NCBI GenBank assembly: GCA_964610115.1
Contig: CAZSUW010000059.1
Coordinates: forward strand, 1 to 15,445
DNA: 15,445 bases
Direction of reading: 5' to 3'
From: Litorimonas sp964610115
GTDB lineage: Bacteria > Pseudomonadota > Alphaproteobacteria > Caulobacterales > Maricaulaceae
Position numbers and translations under genes: made by a program. A model generated the notes under the pieces. The model saw only the letters and a program-made list of their open reading frames with translations, had not been told where the DNA came from and ran no database searches. Shown in pieces: positions 1 to 7,042 of this stretch. Position 1 is the stretch's first letter. Every line of letters starts with the position of its first letter.

Positions 1-96
1 CTGGCAAATTCTTAACAGAATGCAAGAAGAATCGGCGCGCTTTTGCGGAAATTTCTAATGGGCGGCTTTTGACTATTTTCGGGTATTTTAGGGGTT

Positions 97-636
97 TTAG
101 CCCTTTGGCGCGGGACCATAGCGATTATCGCCTGCATCGCCGGGGGTGAGGCCGACCCAAAGCGTAAAGCCGACCATCAGGGCGCCTGTGCTGAGTTTCG
201 TCACCCATTTCGATCCGGAAAGCCGGTCTTGAAAGGCCGTGTCCAACTGTTCACGCACAGAGGGATCAATCGTGGCTTTGCGTTGATATTGGCTATATTC
301 GGCGAAATATTCCGCCCCGCCAAAAGTGAGCATGACGACGATCAGGATCATAAAGAGCGCGGTGAAGGCCAGAATAATCCAGCCGACAGAGCGCCCGAAA
401 TCTTTAAGTCGCTTGCCGTAAATCCCGAAAATCCCGCAGATCAACATGATCATCCAGATCAGAAAGCCCCAAAAGTAAAAGCCTGTGCTGGGATCATGCT
501 GTCCCAGTCCCCAATCAAAAGCGACTGTCAAAACCGCAAAGATGGCCAGCCAGATCCAGAAAGTCTGTCGGTTCGTCCGGCCTGCCGGCACGAAGAGCTG
601 ATAGAGCGCGGTTTTTAGGGCATTGGACACGATCAT
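97..636 (-). CDS. DUF805 family inner-membrane protein
   Basis: Predicted 179-aa integral membrane protein of the DUF805 family, whose biochemical role is unknown. The family signature is visible near the N-terminus (GRTNRQTFW, residues 19-27), followed by hydrophobic segments at about 28-45, 53-73 and 85-106, a positively charged loop after the second (YGKRLKDFGR, 73-82), and a fourth hydrophobic stretch at about 149-163. The C-terminus carries the usual family ending with NRYGPAP (171-177). The open frame extends upstream to 714, but the Met at 636 fits the family start much better because the extra 26 residues are polar and unlike DUF805 proteins. No strong Shine-Dalgarno is present. It is divergent from cmk, so the two starts share a 114-bp intergenic region. 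The family assignment is firm; the function is not known. Confidence 0.88.
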   Translation of the reverse strand: MIVSNALKTALYQLFVPAGRTNRQTFWIWLAIFAVLTVAFDWGLGQHDPSTGFYFWGFLIWMIMLICGIFGIYGKRLKDFGRSVGWIILAFTALFMILIVVMLTFGGAEYFAEYSQYQRKATIDPSVREQLDTAFQDRLSGSKWVTKLSTGALMVGFTLWVGLTPGDAGDNRYGPAPKG

Positions 637-750
637 GCCGCGCCCATAGTCGCGTGAGGCAGGGGGGTAAAGAGGCGCCTCGCCGCAGCTTTGAGACCCA
701 TGCAGCTTGTCCACTTGCCCCGCCTGATTGTCTCACTTAATGGCCGGAGC

Positions 751-1389
751 ATGAGCGCCACCCTCACTATTGCGATTGACGGGACATTTGCGTCCGGCAA
801 AGGCACGCTCGCCAAGGGCTTGGCCGATCATTACGACCTGCCTTATCTGGATACGGGCAAGATTTACCGCGCCACGGCCCGGGATTGCCTGGCCGCAGAC
901 GTGGCGCTGGATGACGGCGCAGCGGCGGCGAAAATCGCTGCACAGCTCGACCCGAATACGCTCGGCGATCAAGTCTTGAAAGGCGGCGGGATTGGTCAGG
1001 CGGCGTCCAAAGTGTCCGTCCATCCCGAAGTGCGCGATGCGCTTCTCACCTTTCAGCGGAATTTCGCGTCTAAAGGGGCGGTGCTGGACGGGCGCGATAT
1101 TGGCACGGTGATCTGCCCGGATGCAGATGTGAAGCTGTTCATTGATGCCGATCCGATGGTGCGCGCGCGTCGCCGCTATGAAGAGTTGATCAGCTACGGC
1201 GAAGACGTGACGGTGGATAGCGTGCTGGCCGACCTGAAAGAGCGGGATCACCGCGATATGAACCGGGCGATTGCGCCCTTAAAGCCCGCTGCGGATGCCC
1301 ACTTGCTCGATACGAGTGAACTCTCTATAGGCGCGACCGTCGAGATCGCCGTGTCTATCATAGACGCCGTCTTGGCAGCGAAAGGCTAA
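751..1389 (+). CDS. cmk: Cytidylate kinase (CMP kinase)
   Basis: Cytoplasmic kinase that phosphorylates CMP and dCMP with ATP to the diphosphates, feeding pyrimidine salvage. The 212-aa length matches the short bacterial type. The P-loop is DGTFASGKGT (10-19), the CMP-binding segment is YLDTGKIYRA (32-41), and the strongly conserved LDGRDIGTV occurs at 112-120, followed by PDADVKLFIDA and the arginine-rich lid region RARRRYEEL (138-146). The ATG at 751 was chosen because the family starts directly before the IAIDG strand; an upstream in-frame ATG at 691 would add 20 atypical residues. The P-loop reads TF where most family members have PAA, and the next motif has Lys-Ile where many have Ala-Leu/Met; these are tolerable substitutions. 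rpsA follows after 140 bp, a gene order widely conserved in proteobacteria. Confidence 0.95.
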   Translation: MSATLTIAIDGTFASGKGTLAKGLADHYDLPYLDTGKIYRATARDCLAADVALDDGAAAAKIAAQLDPNTLGDQVLKGGGIGQAASKVSVHPEVRDALLTFQRNFASKGAVLDGRDIGTVICPDADVKLFIDADPMVRARRRYEELISYGEDVTVDSVLADLKERDHRDMNRAIAPLKPAADAHLLDTSELSIGATVEIAVSIIDAVLAAKG

Positions 1390-1489
1390 GCCGCGCGCGG
1401 GACGATCCAAATCCCGACCCCGACCAACCCCTTCGTGAGTATTAACCCGCTTTGATCCGCAAAGACGCGATCAGAGAAGACCGCAGGCC

Positions 1490-1520
1490 GTGATGCCTGT
1501 TGGCATGACTCTTTTTTGGA
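1490..1520 (+). promoter_or_regulatory. Terminator-like hairpin in the rpsA leader
   Basis: A short stem (ATGCC at 1493-1497 pairing with GGCAT at 1502-1506, loop TGTT, plus two more pairs beyond one mismatch at 1490-1491/1508-1509) is followed at once by TCTTTTTT. It lies about 20 nt before the rpsA ATG. It could be a weak intrinsic terminator at the end of cmk, an attenuator in the rpsA leader, or simply a U-rich element that ribosomal protein S1 can bind. The sequence alone does not decide. Confidence 0.35.
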
Positions 1521-1529
1521 TCCTCAAAA

Positions 1530-3221
1530 ATGGATAGTCTCAACCCGTCTACGGACGATTTTGCCGCCATGTTCGAAGCCTCTGTCGAGGCCTCTCCCAT
1601 GCGCGAAGGCCAGGTGGTCGAAGGTATCATCACCGGCATTGAAAAAGATCAGGTCATCGTTGATGTCGGCCTGAAAACGGAAGGTCGTGTTGACCTGCGC
1701 GAATTTTACGAGCCCGGCTCTGACAATCAGCTGAAAGTCGGCGACACCGTTGAAGTCTTTCTAGAGCGGATCGAAAACGCGCTCGGCCAAGCCATTCTGT
1801 CTCGCGACAAAGCCCGCCGTGAGGAGAGCTGGGTCAAGATGTCCAAGTTCCACGAGAAAGAAGAGCCCGTCAAAGGCACGATCGTCGGTCGCGTCAAAGG
1901 CGGCTTCACCGTCGATCTGGGCGGCATCAACGCCTTCTTGCCCGGTTCCCAAGTTGATATCCGCCCTGTGCGTGACATAGGTCCGCTGATGGGCACAGAA
2001 CAGCCCTTCCAAATCCTGAAAATGGACAAAAGCCGTGGCAACATCGTGGTTTCTCGTCGGGCGATTCTCGAAGAGAGCCGTGCCGAACAGCGCGCAGAAC
2101 TCGTCAGCCAGTTGGCTGAAGGCGAAGTTCGCGAAGGTGTGGTCAAGAATATCACCGATTACGGTGCCTTCGTCGATCTGGGCGGTATTGACGGCCTGCT
2201 ACACGTCACGGATATGAGCTGGCGTCGCGTGTCTCACCCAAGTCAGGTTCTGAATGTGGGCGACACGATCCAAGTCAAAGTCATCCGTATCAATCCTGAA
2301 ACCCAGCGCATCAGCCTTGGCATGAAGCAGCTGCAGGATGATCCGTGGAATGCGGCCGCGGCGAAATACGAGCCCGGCACACGCCACACAGGTCGCGTCA
2401 CCAATATCGCTGACTACGGTGCCTTTATCGAGCTGGAAGAAGGCGTTGAAGGTCTGGTTCACGTCTCTGAAATGTCCTGGACGAAGAAAAACGTCCATCC
2501 GGGCAAGATCGTCTCGACCTCTCAGGAAGTCGAAGTCGAAGTTCTCGACGTTGATCAAGAGAAGCGCCGCATCAGCCTTGGCCTTAAGCAGGTTCAAGAC
2601 AATCCATGGGACAGCTTCACAGAGCGCTTCCCCGTTGGTTCTACGATTAATGGCGAAGTCAAGTCCGTCACCGAGTTTGGTCTGTTTATCGGTCTTGAGG
2701 ACGATATTGACGGCATGGCGCACTTGTCTGACCTGTCTTGGGACAAGTCTGGCGAGGAAGCCCTTAAGGACTACCAAAAAGGTCAGGTCGTTGAAGCCAA
2801 GATCTTGGAAGTCGATGTCGAGAAAGAGCGTATCAGCCTCGGCATTAAGCAAGTCACGCGCGACACCATGCCAGCTGGTGCCAAAGGCTTTGGCAAGAAT
2901 GACGTTGTCACCTGCACCGTCACCAACGTACAGCCTGCGGGTCTGGACGTCACCTTCGGCGAAGACGACGCGCAGGTTTCTGCCTTCATCCGCAAAGGCG
3001 ATTTGTCCCGCGATCGTTCAGAGCAGCGCCCAGAGCGTTTTGCCGTAGGCGATAAGGTCGATGCGATGATCACCCGCGTGGATCGCAAGACGCGTCAATA
3101 TCAGCTCTCCATCCGCGCGCTGGAAATCACGCAAGAGAAGGAAGCGGTCGCACAGTACGGTTCTTCCGACTCAGGCGCGTCACTGGGTGACATCCTCGGG
3201 GCGGCGCTGAAAGGCGAATAA
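1530..3221 (+). CDS. rpsA: 30S ribosomal protein S1
   Basis: RNA-binding protein of the small ribosomal subunit that holds and unfolds mRNA during initiation. The 563-aa protein has six S1 (OB-fold) domains, at roughly residues 27-93, 110-177, 196-266, 283-354, 370-442 and 456-530. Domains 3-5 show the classic pattern of a DYGAF or EFGLF turn, a GLLHVT/GLVHVS/GMAHLS strand and an ISLGxKQ ending; domains 1, 2 and 6 are more divergent, as usual. The six-domain layout and length are those of the full proteobacterial protein. The start fits the family N-terminus (FAAMFEAS). The Shine-Dalgarno is weak and the leader U-rich, which is common for rpsA and compatible with S1-dependent autoregulation (family knowledge, not shown here). 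It sits between cmk and ihfB, the standard order, and ends at a strong terminator. Confidence 0.98.
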   Translation: MDSLNPSTDDFAAMFEASVEASPMREGQVVEGIITGIEKDQVIVDVGLKTEGRVDLREFYEPGSDNQLKVGDTVEVFLERIENALGQAILSRDKARREESWVKMSKFHEKEEPVKGTIVGRVKGGFTVDLGGINAFLPGSQVDIRPVRDIGPLMGTEQPFQILKMDKSRGNIVVSRRAILEESRAEQRAELVSQLAEGEVREGVVKNITDYGAFVDLGGIDGLLHVTDMSWRRVSHPSQVLNVGDTIQVKVIRINPETQRISLGMKQLQDDPWNAAAAKYEPGTRHTGRVTNIADYGAFIELEEGVEGLVHVSEMSWTKKNVHPGKIVSTSQEVEVEVLDVDQEKRRISLGLKQVQDNPWDSFTERFPVGSTINGEVKSVTEFGLFIGLEDDIDGMAHLSDLSWDKSGEEALKDYQKGQVVEAKILEVDVEKERISLGIKQVTRDTMPAGAKGFGKNDVVTCTVTNVQPAGLDVTFGEDDAQVSAFIRKGDLSRDRSEQRPERFAVGDKVDAMITRVDRKTRQYQLSIRALEITQEKEAVAQYGSSDSGASLGDILGAALKGE

Positions 3222-3282
3222 ATTTGCTCCAAACTCTGCCGCAAAGTCTGCCTCAGATTTTGCTGCAGGCTTAGAAATTTAG

Positions 3283-3320
3283 GCCTCCGCCCTTCGTAAA
3301 AGAGGGCGGTGGCTTTTTTT
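3283..3320 (+). terminator. Intrinsic terminator after rpsA
   Basis: A GC-rich stem pairs 3283-3293 with 3303-3313 (seven pairs CCGCCCT/AGGGCGG, one T·T mismatch, then GCC/GGC), has a nine-base loop and runs straight into seven Ts. It would end rpsA transcription and implies that ihfB has its own promoter in the 60 bp that remain. Confidence 0.85.
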
Positions 3321-3380
3321 CTGGCCGTTTGGCGCGGATAGGCCTTGCCGAGCGGCCTCTCAAATGATTTACAGCCCCTC

Positions 3381-3671
3381 ATGCTGCGGTCTGAACTCAT
3401 CGATATCCTCCATGAAGAAAACCCGCACTTGACCCGGCGGGACATGGAACGGGTCGTCGCGGTGGTTCTGGAAACGATTACACAGACTTTGGAAAAAGGG
3501 GCGCGGGTCGAACTTCGCGGCTTTGGCGCGTTTTCCGTCCGTCATCGCAAAGCCCGCGCCGGACGCAATCCCCGCACCGGGACTCCGGTTAATGTGCCGG
3601 AAAAGCATGTGCCTTTCTTTCGCACGGGTAAAGATTTGCGCGAAAGCATTGACGCCTCTTCGCGCAAATAA
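3381..3671 (+). CDS. ihfB: Integration host factor beta subunit
   Basis: Small DNA-bending protein of the HU/IHF family; with IhfA it forms the heterodimer that bends DNA at promoters, recombination sites and replication origins. The 96-aa product opens with MLRSELIDIL, typical of IHF-beta, has the dimer-core RGFGAFSV (46-53) and the DNA-inserting beta-arm with RNPRTG (62-67), whose proline intercalates in family structures. The position directly after rpsA supports the beta subunit over HU or IHF-alpha. The ATG at 3381 was chosen because it fits the family start; the frame is open back to 3345. There is no evident Shine-Dalgarno before it. mscL follows after 109 bp and is probably a separate unit. 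Confidence 0.93.
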   Translation: MLRSELIDILHEENPHLTRRDMERVVAVVLETITQTLEKGARVELRGFGAFSVRHRKARAGRNPRTGTPVNVPEKHVPFFRTGKDLRESIDASSRK

Positions 3672-3780
3672 GCGCAAACCCCTACGTTTTAGTCACTTTC
3701 TGTTAAGCTTACTTGGTGTTAAGCGGCCTCGGCTAAGCGGTTCCGCTTGGCGGGACAAAAAGTTAGAGGGGGAGCCCAAA

Positions 3781-4203
3781 ATGGGTATGATTTCCGAGTT
3801 TAAAGAATTTGCGATGAAGGGGAACCTCGTCGATATGGCCGTCGGCTTTGTGATGGGTACTGCCTTCGCAACAGTCGTTACATCGTTCATCAATGATGTG
3901 TTTATGCCTGCCATTAGCCCTGTCATGGGCGGGATTGACATGGCCAATCTGAAATATGTGATGAAAGACGCGGTTATGGCCGCTGACGGCACGGTCGCGA
4001 CACCCGAAGTCGCTATCAATTATGGCCTGTTCATCAATGCGCTGATCGCTTTCATCATCGTCGCCTTTGTGATGTTCATGATCATCAAAGGCATGAATAA
4101 AGCGCAAAAGGCGGATGAAGAAGCACCGGCTGCGCCGCCTGCGAACGAAGTACTTCTGGCTGAAATCCGCGACCTTCTCGCGCGTCAGAACTCCAAAATC
4201 TAA
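3781..4203 (+). CDS. mscL: Large-conductance mechanosensitive channel
   Basis: Homopentameric inner-membrane channel that opens under membrane tension to release solutes after osmotic downshock. The 140-aa protein has the amphipathic N-terminal helix (EFKEFAMKGN), the pore-lining first transmembrane helix with the signature GNLVDMAVGFVMGTAF (14-29), a periplasmic loop, a second helix at about 80-100 (NYGLFINALIAFIIVAFVMF), and a charged, Ala/Pro-rich cytoplasmic tail ending in a helix (LLAEIRDLLARQ). The ATG has a very strong ribosome binding site, AGAGGGGGAG, six bases upstream. An inverted repeat AAGCGG/CCGCTT at 3735-3748 lies in the leader. A terminator follows, so it is likely transcribed alone. 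Confidence 0.96.
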   Translation: MGMISEFKEFAMKGNLVDMAVGFVMGTAFATVVTSFINDVFMPAISPVMGGIDMANLKYVMKDAVMAADGTVATPEVAINYGLFINALIAFIIVAFVMFMIIKGMNKAQKADEEAPAAPPANEVLLAEIRDLLARQNSKI

Positions 4204-4211
4204 ATTGATCT

Positions 4212-4249
4212 GGGCCGCGCCGTAAATTTCGGCGCCGCCTCGTTTTTTT
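4212..4249 (+). terminator. Intrinsic terminator after mscL
   Basis: Stem of GCGCCG (4217-4222) with CGGCGC (4230-4235), extended outward past one mismatch to 4212/4240, then CG and seven Ts at 4243-4249. An alternative downstream stem, GCCTCG with CGAGGC (4237-4259), encloses the T-run. Confidence 0.75.
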
Positions 4250-4307
4250 AAATCGAGGCCTTCGCCTTGTCCCATCCTTAGGGTAGGAAGGGCAGGGCGG
4301 AGGCTTT

Positions 4308-5186
4308 ATGGTTTATAGACAATCCAATTTACGTCGCTCTAATTTCGGGCGACGACGCATGGGCCGAAGGGGTGGCGGTTTCCGCTGGCAAATCATGCTG
4401 CTCTTCGCGATTGGCGCGGCGGTCTATTATTTCATGAACCAGGAAGAGGTGCCGTTTACGGGCCGCTCCCAATTGCGCACAATGACGGTCGAGCAAGAAT
4501 TGCAACTCGGCCTGCAATCCTATCAGCAAATCCTGTCTGACAATCGCCAGAACCTCGTAACCTCCGGTCCGGTTGTGGATGCTGTACGGGAAATCGGCGT
4601 GCGAATTGCCCGCGCGGCGGAACCCGAAGATCCCGGCTTTGAATGGGCGTTTAATGTGATCGATTCGGATCAGGTCAATGCCTTTGCCCTGCCGGGCGGT
4701 TATACGGCGGTCTATACGGGTCTTATCCCTGTGGCGCAGAATGAAGACGGCTTGGCGGTCGTCATGGGTCACGAAGTGGCCCACGCCCTCGCCCATCACG
4801 GGGCGGAACGCATGGCCCAACAGAACATGCAGCGCATTGTCGGCGCCGGTGTCAGCATGGGCGCAGGCGGTATGGATTATGGCGCGCAGCGGGCGGTCAT
4901 GGGCGTCTTTGGTGGGATCAGCCAATATGGCTTTGCGTTACCCTTTTCGCGCAAGCATGAAAGTGAAGCCGACTATATCGGCCTGATCCTGATGGCGCGG
5001 GCCTGCTATGATCCGCGCGAAGCCCCGCGCCTATGGGAACGGATGGCAGCGGCCGGTGGAGCGGCAACGCCCGAGTTTCAAAGCACGCACCCTTCGCCGG
5101 ATACGCGCATCGCGGATTTTCAGCGCTGGATGCCCGAAGCGGTGGCCGTCTATAATCAGAACTGCCCGAACGACATTTCGCTCTAG
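4308..5186 (+). CDS. Membrane-anchored M48 family zinc metalloprotease
   Basis: Probable envelope protein-quality-control protease of peptidase family M48 (Oma1/LoiP-like, M48C). The 292-aa protein has an arginine-rich cytoplasmic start (RRSNFGRRRMGRR), one membrane anchor at about 27-43, and a periplasmic catalytic domain. The NAFALPGGY strand at 124-132 precedes the zinc motif HEVAH (155-159), and the third ligand lies in HESEAD (Glu218). Two cysteines near the C-terminus (CYDP and NCPND) could form a disulphide. No lipobox is present, so the anchor is a helix rather than a lipid. The start has GGAGG four bases before the ATG. It has no tetratricopeptide extension, unlike BepA. It lies convergent to the DegP-type protease, with a hairpin repeat between them. 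Confidence 0.93.
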   Translation: MVYRQSNLRRSNFGRRRMGRRGGGFRWQIMLLFAIGAAVYYFMNQEEVPFTGRSQLRTMTVEQELQLGLQSYQQILSDNRQNLVTSGPVVDAVREIGVRIARAAEPEDPGFEWAFNVIDSDQVNAFALPGGYTAVYTGLIPVAQNEDGLAVVMGHEVAHALAHHGAERMAQQNMQRIVGAGVSMGAGGMDYGAQRAVMGVFGGISQYGFALPFSRKHESEADYIGLILMARACYDPREAPRLWERMAAAGGAATPEFQSTHPSPDTRIADFQRWMPEAVAVYNQNCPNDISL

Positions 5187-5209
5187 GGGTTTGGGTGACT
5201 CCACCTTTT

Positions 5210-5302
5210 GTCATCCCCCGGTTTATCCGGGTGATCCATGAAAGCGGCTTTAGAAAATGCTATGATCCAAAAATGGATAGCCCGGACACGCCGGGCTATG
5301 AC
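5210..5302. repeat. Two-hairpin intergenic repeat, copy 1
   Basis: A mosaic element bounded by inverted GTCAT (5210-5214) and ATGAC (5298-5302). It contains a first hairpin (ATCCCCCGG, loop TTTAT, CCGGGTGAT; one mismatch) and a second perfect 9-bp hairpin (ATAGCCCGG, loop ACACG, CCGGGCTAT), separated by about 40 variable bases. Copy 2 lies at 6926-7014 in the same orientation. It sits between two converging genes, where the hairpins could stop or stabilise both transcripts. It resembles the REP-like paired hairpins common in alphaproteobacterial intergenic DNA. Confidence 0.85.
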
Positions 5303-5330
5303 AATGAAAATGTAATGGAACGGGGACTAC

Positions 5331-6776
5331 TTACCGCACCCCTAAAAAGGCGGTCTGACCGTCGCGTTCGACGACAAGGGCGTAAGGGCCGTCATTATCT
5401 TCGAGGAAATCTTCGAAGTCCCGCAGATCATCGATATCCGTCCGGTTGATCCGCCGGATCACATCCCCGCGGCGCAGGCCCGACCGCGCGGCACGACTGC
5501 CAGACCGCACGGCCGAGACAAAGACACCGTCATTGCCATCGGCCAGTTCCAGATCCTCAGGAATGTCTGTAATCGTCGCACCAGAGAAGCTTTCCATAGA
5601 CGGGATGTCGTCAGTCGCGCTTTCGTCCAAGACCTCGCGTGTTTCTTCGCGCGCTTCGACTGTAATTCGCGTCGTGCGGCGGCGACCATCGCGCAGATAG
5701 GTAATATCCGCATCCGCGCCGGGGCTAAGCAGGCCGACGGCATTGCGCAGATCCGAACTGTCGATCACGTCTTCGCCGTTAAAGGCGATCACCACATCGC
5801 CTTCGCGCAAGCCGGCTTTCTCAGCCGGGCTGTCCTTAACCACATCAGACACCAGCGCGCCGTTCAAGCTCGCAAGGCCAAGGCCTTCGCGTATTTCTGG
5901 GGTGACATTGCCGATCAGAACGCCAATGCGGCCGCGGCGGACCTCGCCAAATTCCTGAATTTGGTCCATCACATTGCGGGCAATGCGGGTGGGAACCGCA
6001 AAGCCAATGCCGGCATTAGAGCCTGATCGGGAAATGATCGCCGTATTAATGCCGATCAACTCGCCTTTGGAATTGACGAGCGCCCCACCACTATTGCCCG
6101 GGTTAATGGCAGCGTCTGTCTGGATGTAATCGGAATAGGTATCGCCGCCCCGCTGATCGCGACCGAGTGCAGAGACAATGCCGGACGTCACGGTCGAGGA
6201 CAGACCAAACGGATTGCCCACCGCAATGACATAATCGCCAACCCGGACATCTTCACTATTGGCCACACGCAGTGCGGTCAGATCGTTGGCGTCGATCTTT
6301 AGCAAGGCAATGTCGGACGCCGGGTCCGTGCCGACGACTTCGGCCTCAAAGCGGCGACGATCTTCCAGCGTCACGTTGATCCTGTCGGCCCCGTCAATCA
6401 CATGGTTGTTCGTCAGGATCAGGCCTTCGCCCGCATCGACAATCACGCCCGAACCAAGGCCGGGACGAGGTTGATTGGATCCCGGAAGGCGGCCGCCAAA
6501 AAACCGCTCTAGCATTTGTTCGCGCTCGGACAGCTCATCGCGCTCGCGTTCTTCAACTTCCGTATTGATGGACACAACGGCGGGGGTGACGCGTTCCAGT
6601 AGGGGCGCCATAGTCAGCACGCCGCGCTGCGCATCAAAGCTCATGGCGGATTGGCTGCTGCTTTGGCCAAAAAACTGAACCGGCTGTATGGCGGGTTCAG
6701 CCGTCACTTGGCTCAAGGCAACGGGTGCAGAGATCAACCCGATCGCAGCGGCAGACATAAGAAGGACGTTTTTCAC
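5331..6776 (-). CDS. degP: Periplasmic DegP/DegQ-type serine protease with two PDZ domains
   Basis: HtrA-family endoprotease and chaperone that clears misfolded proteins in the periplasm. The 481-aa product (from the GTG start) has a signal peptide (KNVLLMSAAAIGLISAPVAL), then a trypsin-like domain with the triad His125 (TNNHVIDGAD), Asp155 (ASDIALLK) and Ser229 (NPGNSGGAL), followed by two PDZ domains at roughly 280-370 and 395-480. A TTG seven codons upstream keeps the frame open, but the GTG at 6776 has AGGAG eight bases before it and gives a proper signal peptide, so it is preferred. A heat-shock-like promoter lies about 45-75 bp upstream. The linker before the protease domain is rich in Glu and Arg (VEERERDELSEREQ). 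DegP and DegQ cannot be told apart from sequence alone. Hairpin repeats lie at both ends of the gene. Confidence 0.94.
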   Translation of the reverse strand: MKNVLLMSAAAIGLISAPVALSQVTAEPAIQPVQFFGQSSSQSAMSFDAQRGVLTMAPLLERVTPAVVSINTEVEERERDELSEREQMLERFFGGRLPGSNQPRPGLGSGVIVDAGEGLILTNNHVIDGADRINVTLEDRRRFEAEVVGTDPASDIALLKIDANDLTALRVANSEDVRVGDYVIAVGNPFGLSSTVTSGIVSALGRDQRGGDTYSDYIQTDAAINPGNSGGALVNSKGELIGINTAIISRSGSNAGIGFAVPTRIARNVMDQIQEFGEVRRGRIGVLIGNVTPEIREGLGLASLNGALVSDVVKDSPAEKAGLREGDVVIAFNGEDVIDSSDLRNAVGLLSPGADADITYLRDGRRRTTRITVEAREETREVLDESATDDIPSMESFSGATITDIPEDLELADGNDGVFVSAVRSGSRAARSGLRRGDVIRRINRTDIDDLRDFEDFLEDNDGPYALVVERDGQTAFLGVR

Positions 6777-6820
6777 AGCAGCGGCTCCTAACAACAAACA
6801 GCGGCGTTAATGTAATGGAA

Positions 6821-6850
6821 AGATAGGGAGCCCCCCGCGCCCTTCGCAAG
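6821..6850 (-). promoter_or_regulatory. Probable RpoH (sigma-32)-type promoter of degP
   Basis: Reading on the minus strand, CTTGCGA (6850-6844) is followed after 15 bases by CCCTATCT (6828-6821). The E. coli heat-shock consensus is CTTGAAA, 11-16 bases, CCCCATNT, so spacing and most positions agree. Transcription would begin near 6812, leaving a leader of about 36 nt with the AGGAG site. degP-type genes are commonly stress-induced; the promoter call itself is inference from the match. Confidence 0.5.
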
Positions 6851-6925
6851 AGAGGCGCGCAGAATCTGACCGAGGTTTAAGGTAGGTAAACTCGTCGTGA
6901 ACGGACGTTTTGATTTTTCTTTTTT

Positions 6926-7014
6926 GTCATCACCCGGTTTATCCGGGTGATCCAGGACAGAGCCGAGACCGAAACGCAAGGCCTATGGATAGCCCGGTCA
7001 CGCCGGGCTATGAC
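6926..7014. repeat. Two-hairpin intergenic repeat, copy 2
   Basis: Same architecture and orientation as the copy at 5210-5302: GTCAT end, a perfect 9-bp hairpin (ATCACCCGG, loop TTTAT, CCGGGTGAT), a variable centre of about 37 bases, a second perfect hairpin (ATAGCCCGG, loop TCACG, CCGGGCTAT) and the ATGAC end. The centres of the two copies are unrelated while both hairpins are nearly identical. It lies between the end of the hisN-like gene and the degP promoter, where it could separate the two transcripts. Confidence 0.85.
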
Positions 7015-7042
7015 AAGAAGACAGGCCTATCGTCTTGGCCTT

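Noticed and set aside
229..618. Long open frame of 129 codons on the plus strand opposite the DUF805 gene
   Set aside because: It is polar, histidine- and aspartate-rich antisense of a hydrophobic protein; the DUF805 reading has clear family motifs and membrane helices.
2199..2852. Open frame of 217 codons antisense to rpsA
   Set aside because: It is the reverse reading of repeated S1 domains, has no plausible ribosome binding site, and the sense strand is certain.
3330..3380. Promoter for ihfB just after the rpsA terminator
   Set aside because: TTGCCG with TTTACA at 17 bp can be drawn, but it lies too close to the start codon and the -10 is poor; no convincing promoter could be picked.
5309..6820. 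A 12-bp direct repeat, AATGTAATGGAA, at 5309-5320 and 6809-6820, one on each side of degP
   Set aside because: In a 15-kb window several 12-mers are expected to recur by chance, and there is no transposase or target-site pattern. It does not support mobilisation of degP.
6926..7014. Hairpin pair considered as a CRISPR or tRNA-like element
   Set aside because: There are only two copies, 1.7 kb apart, with no regular spacers, and neither hairpin folds to a cloverleaf or has an anticodon arm.
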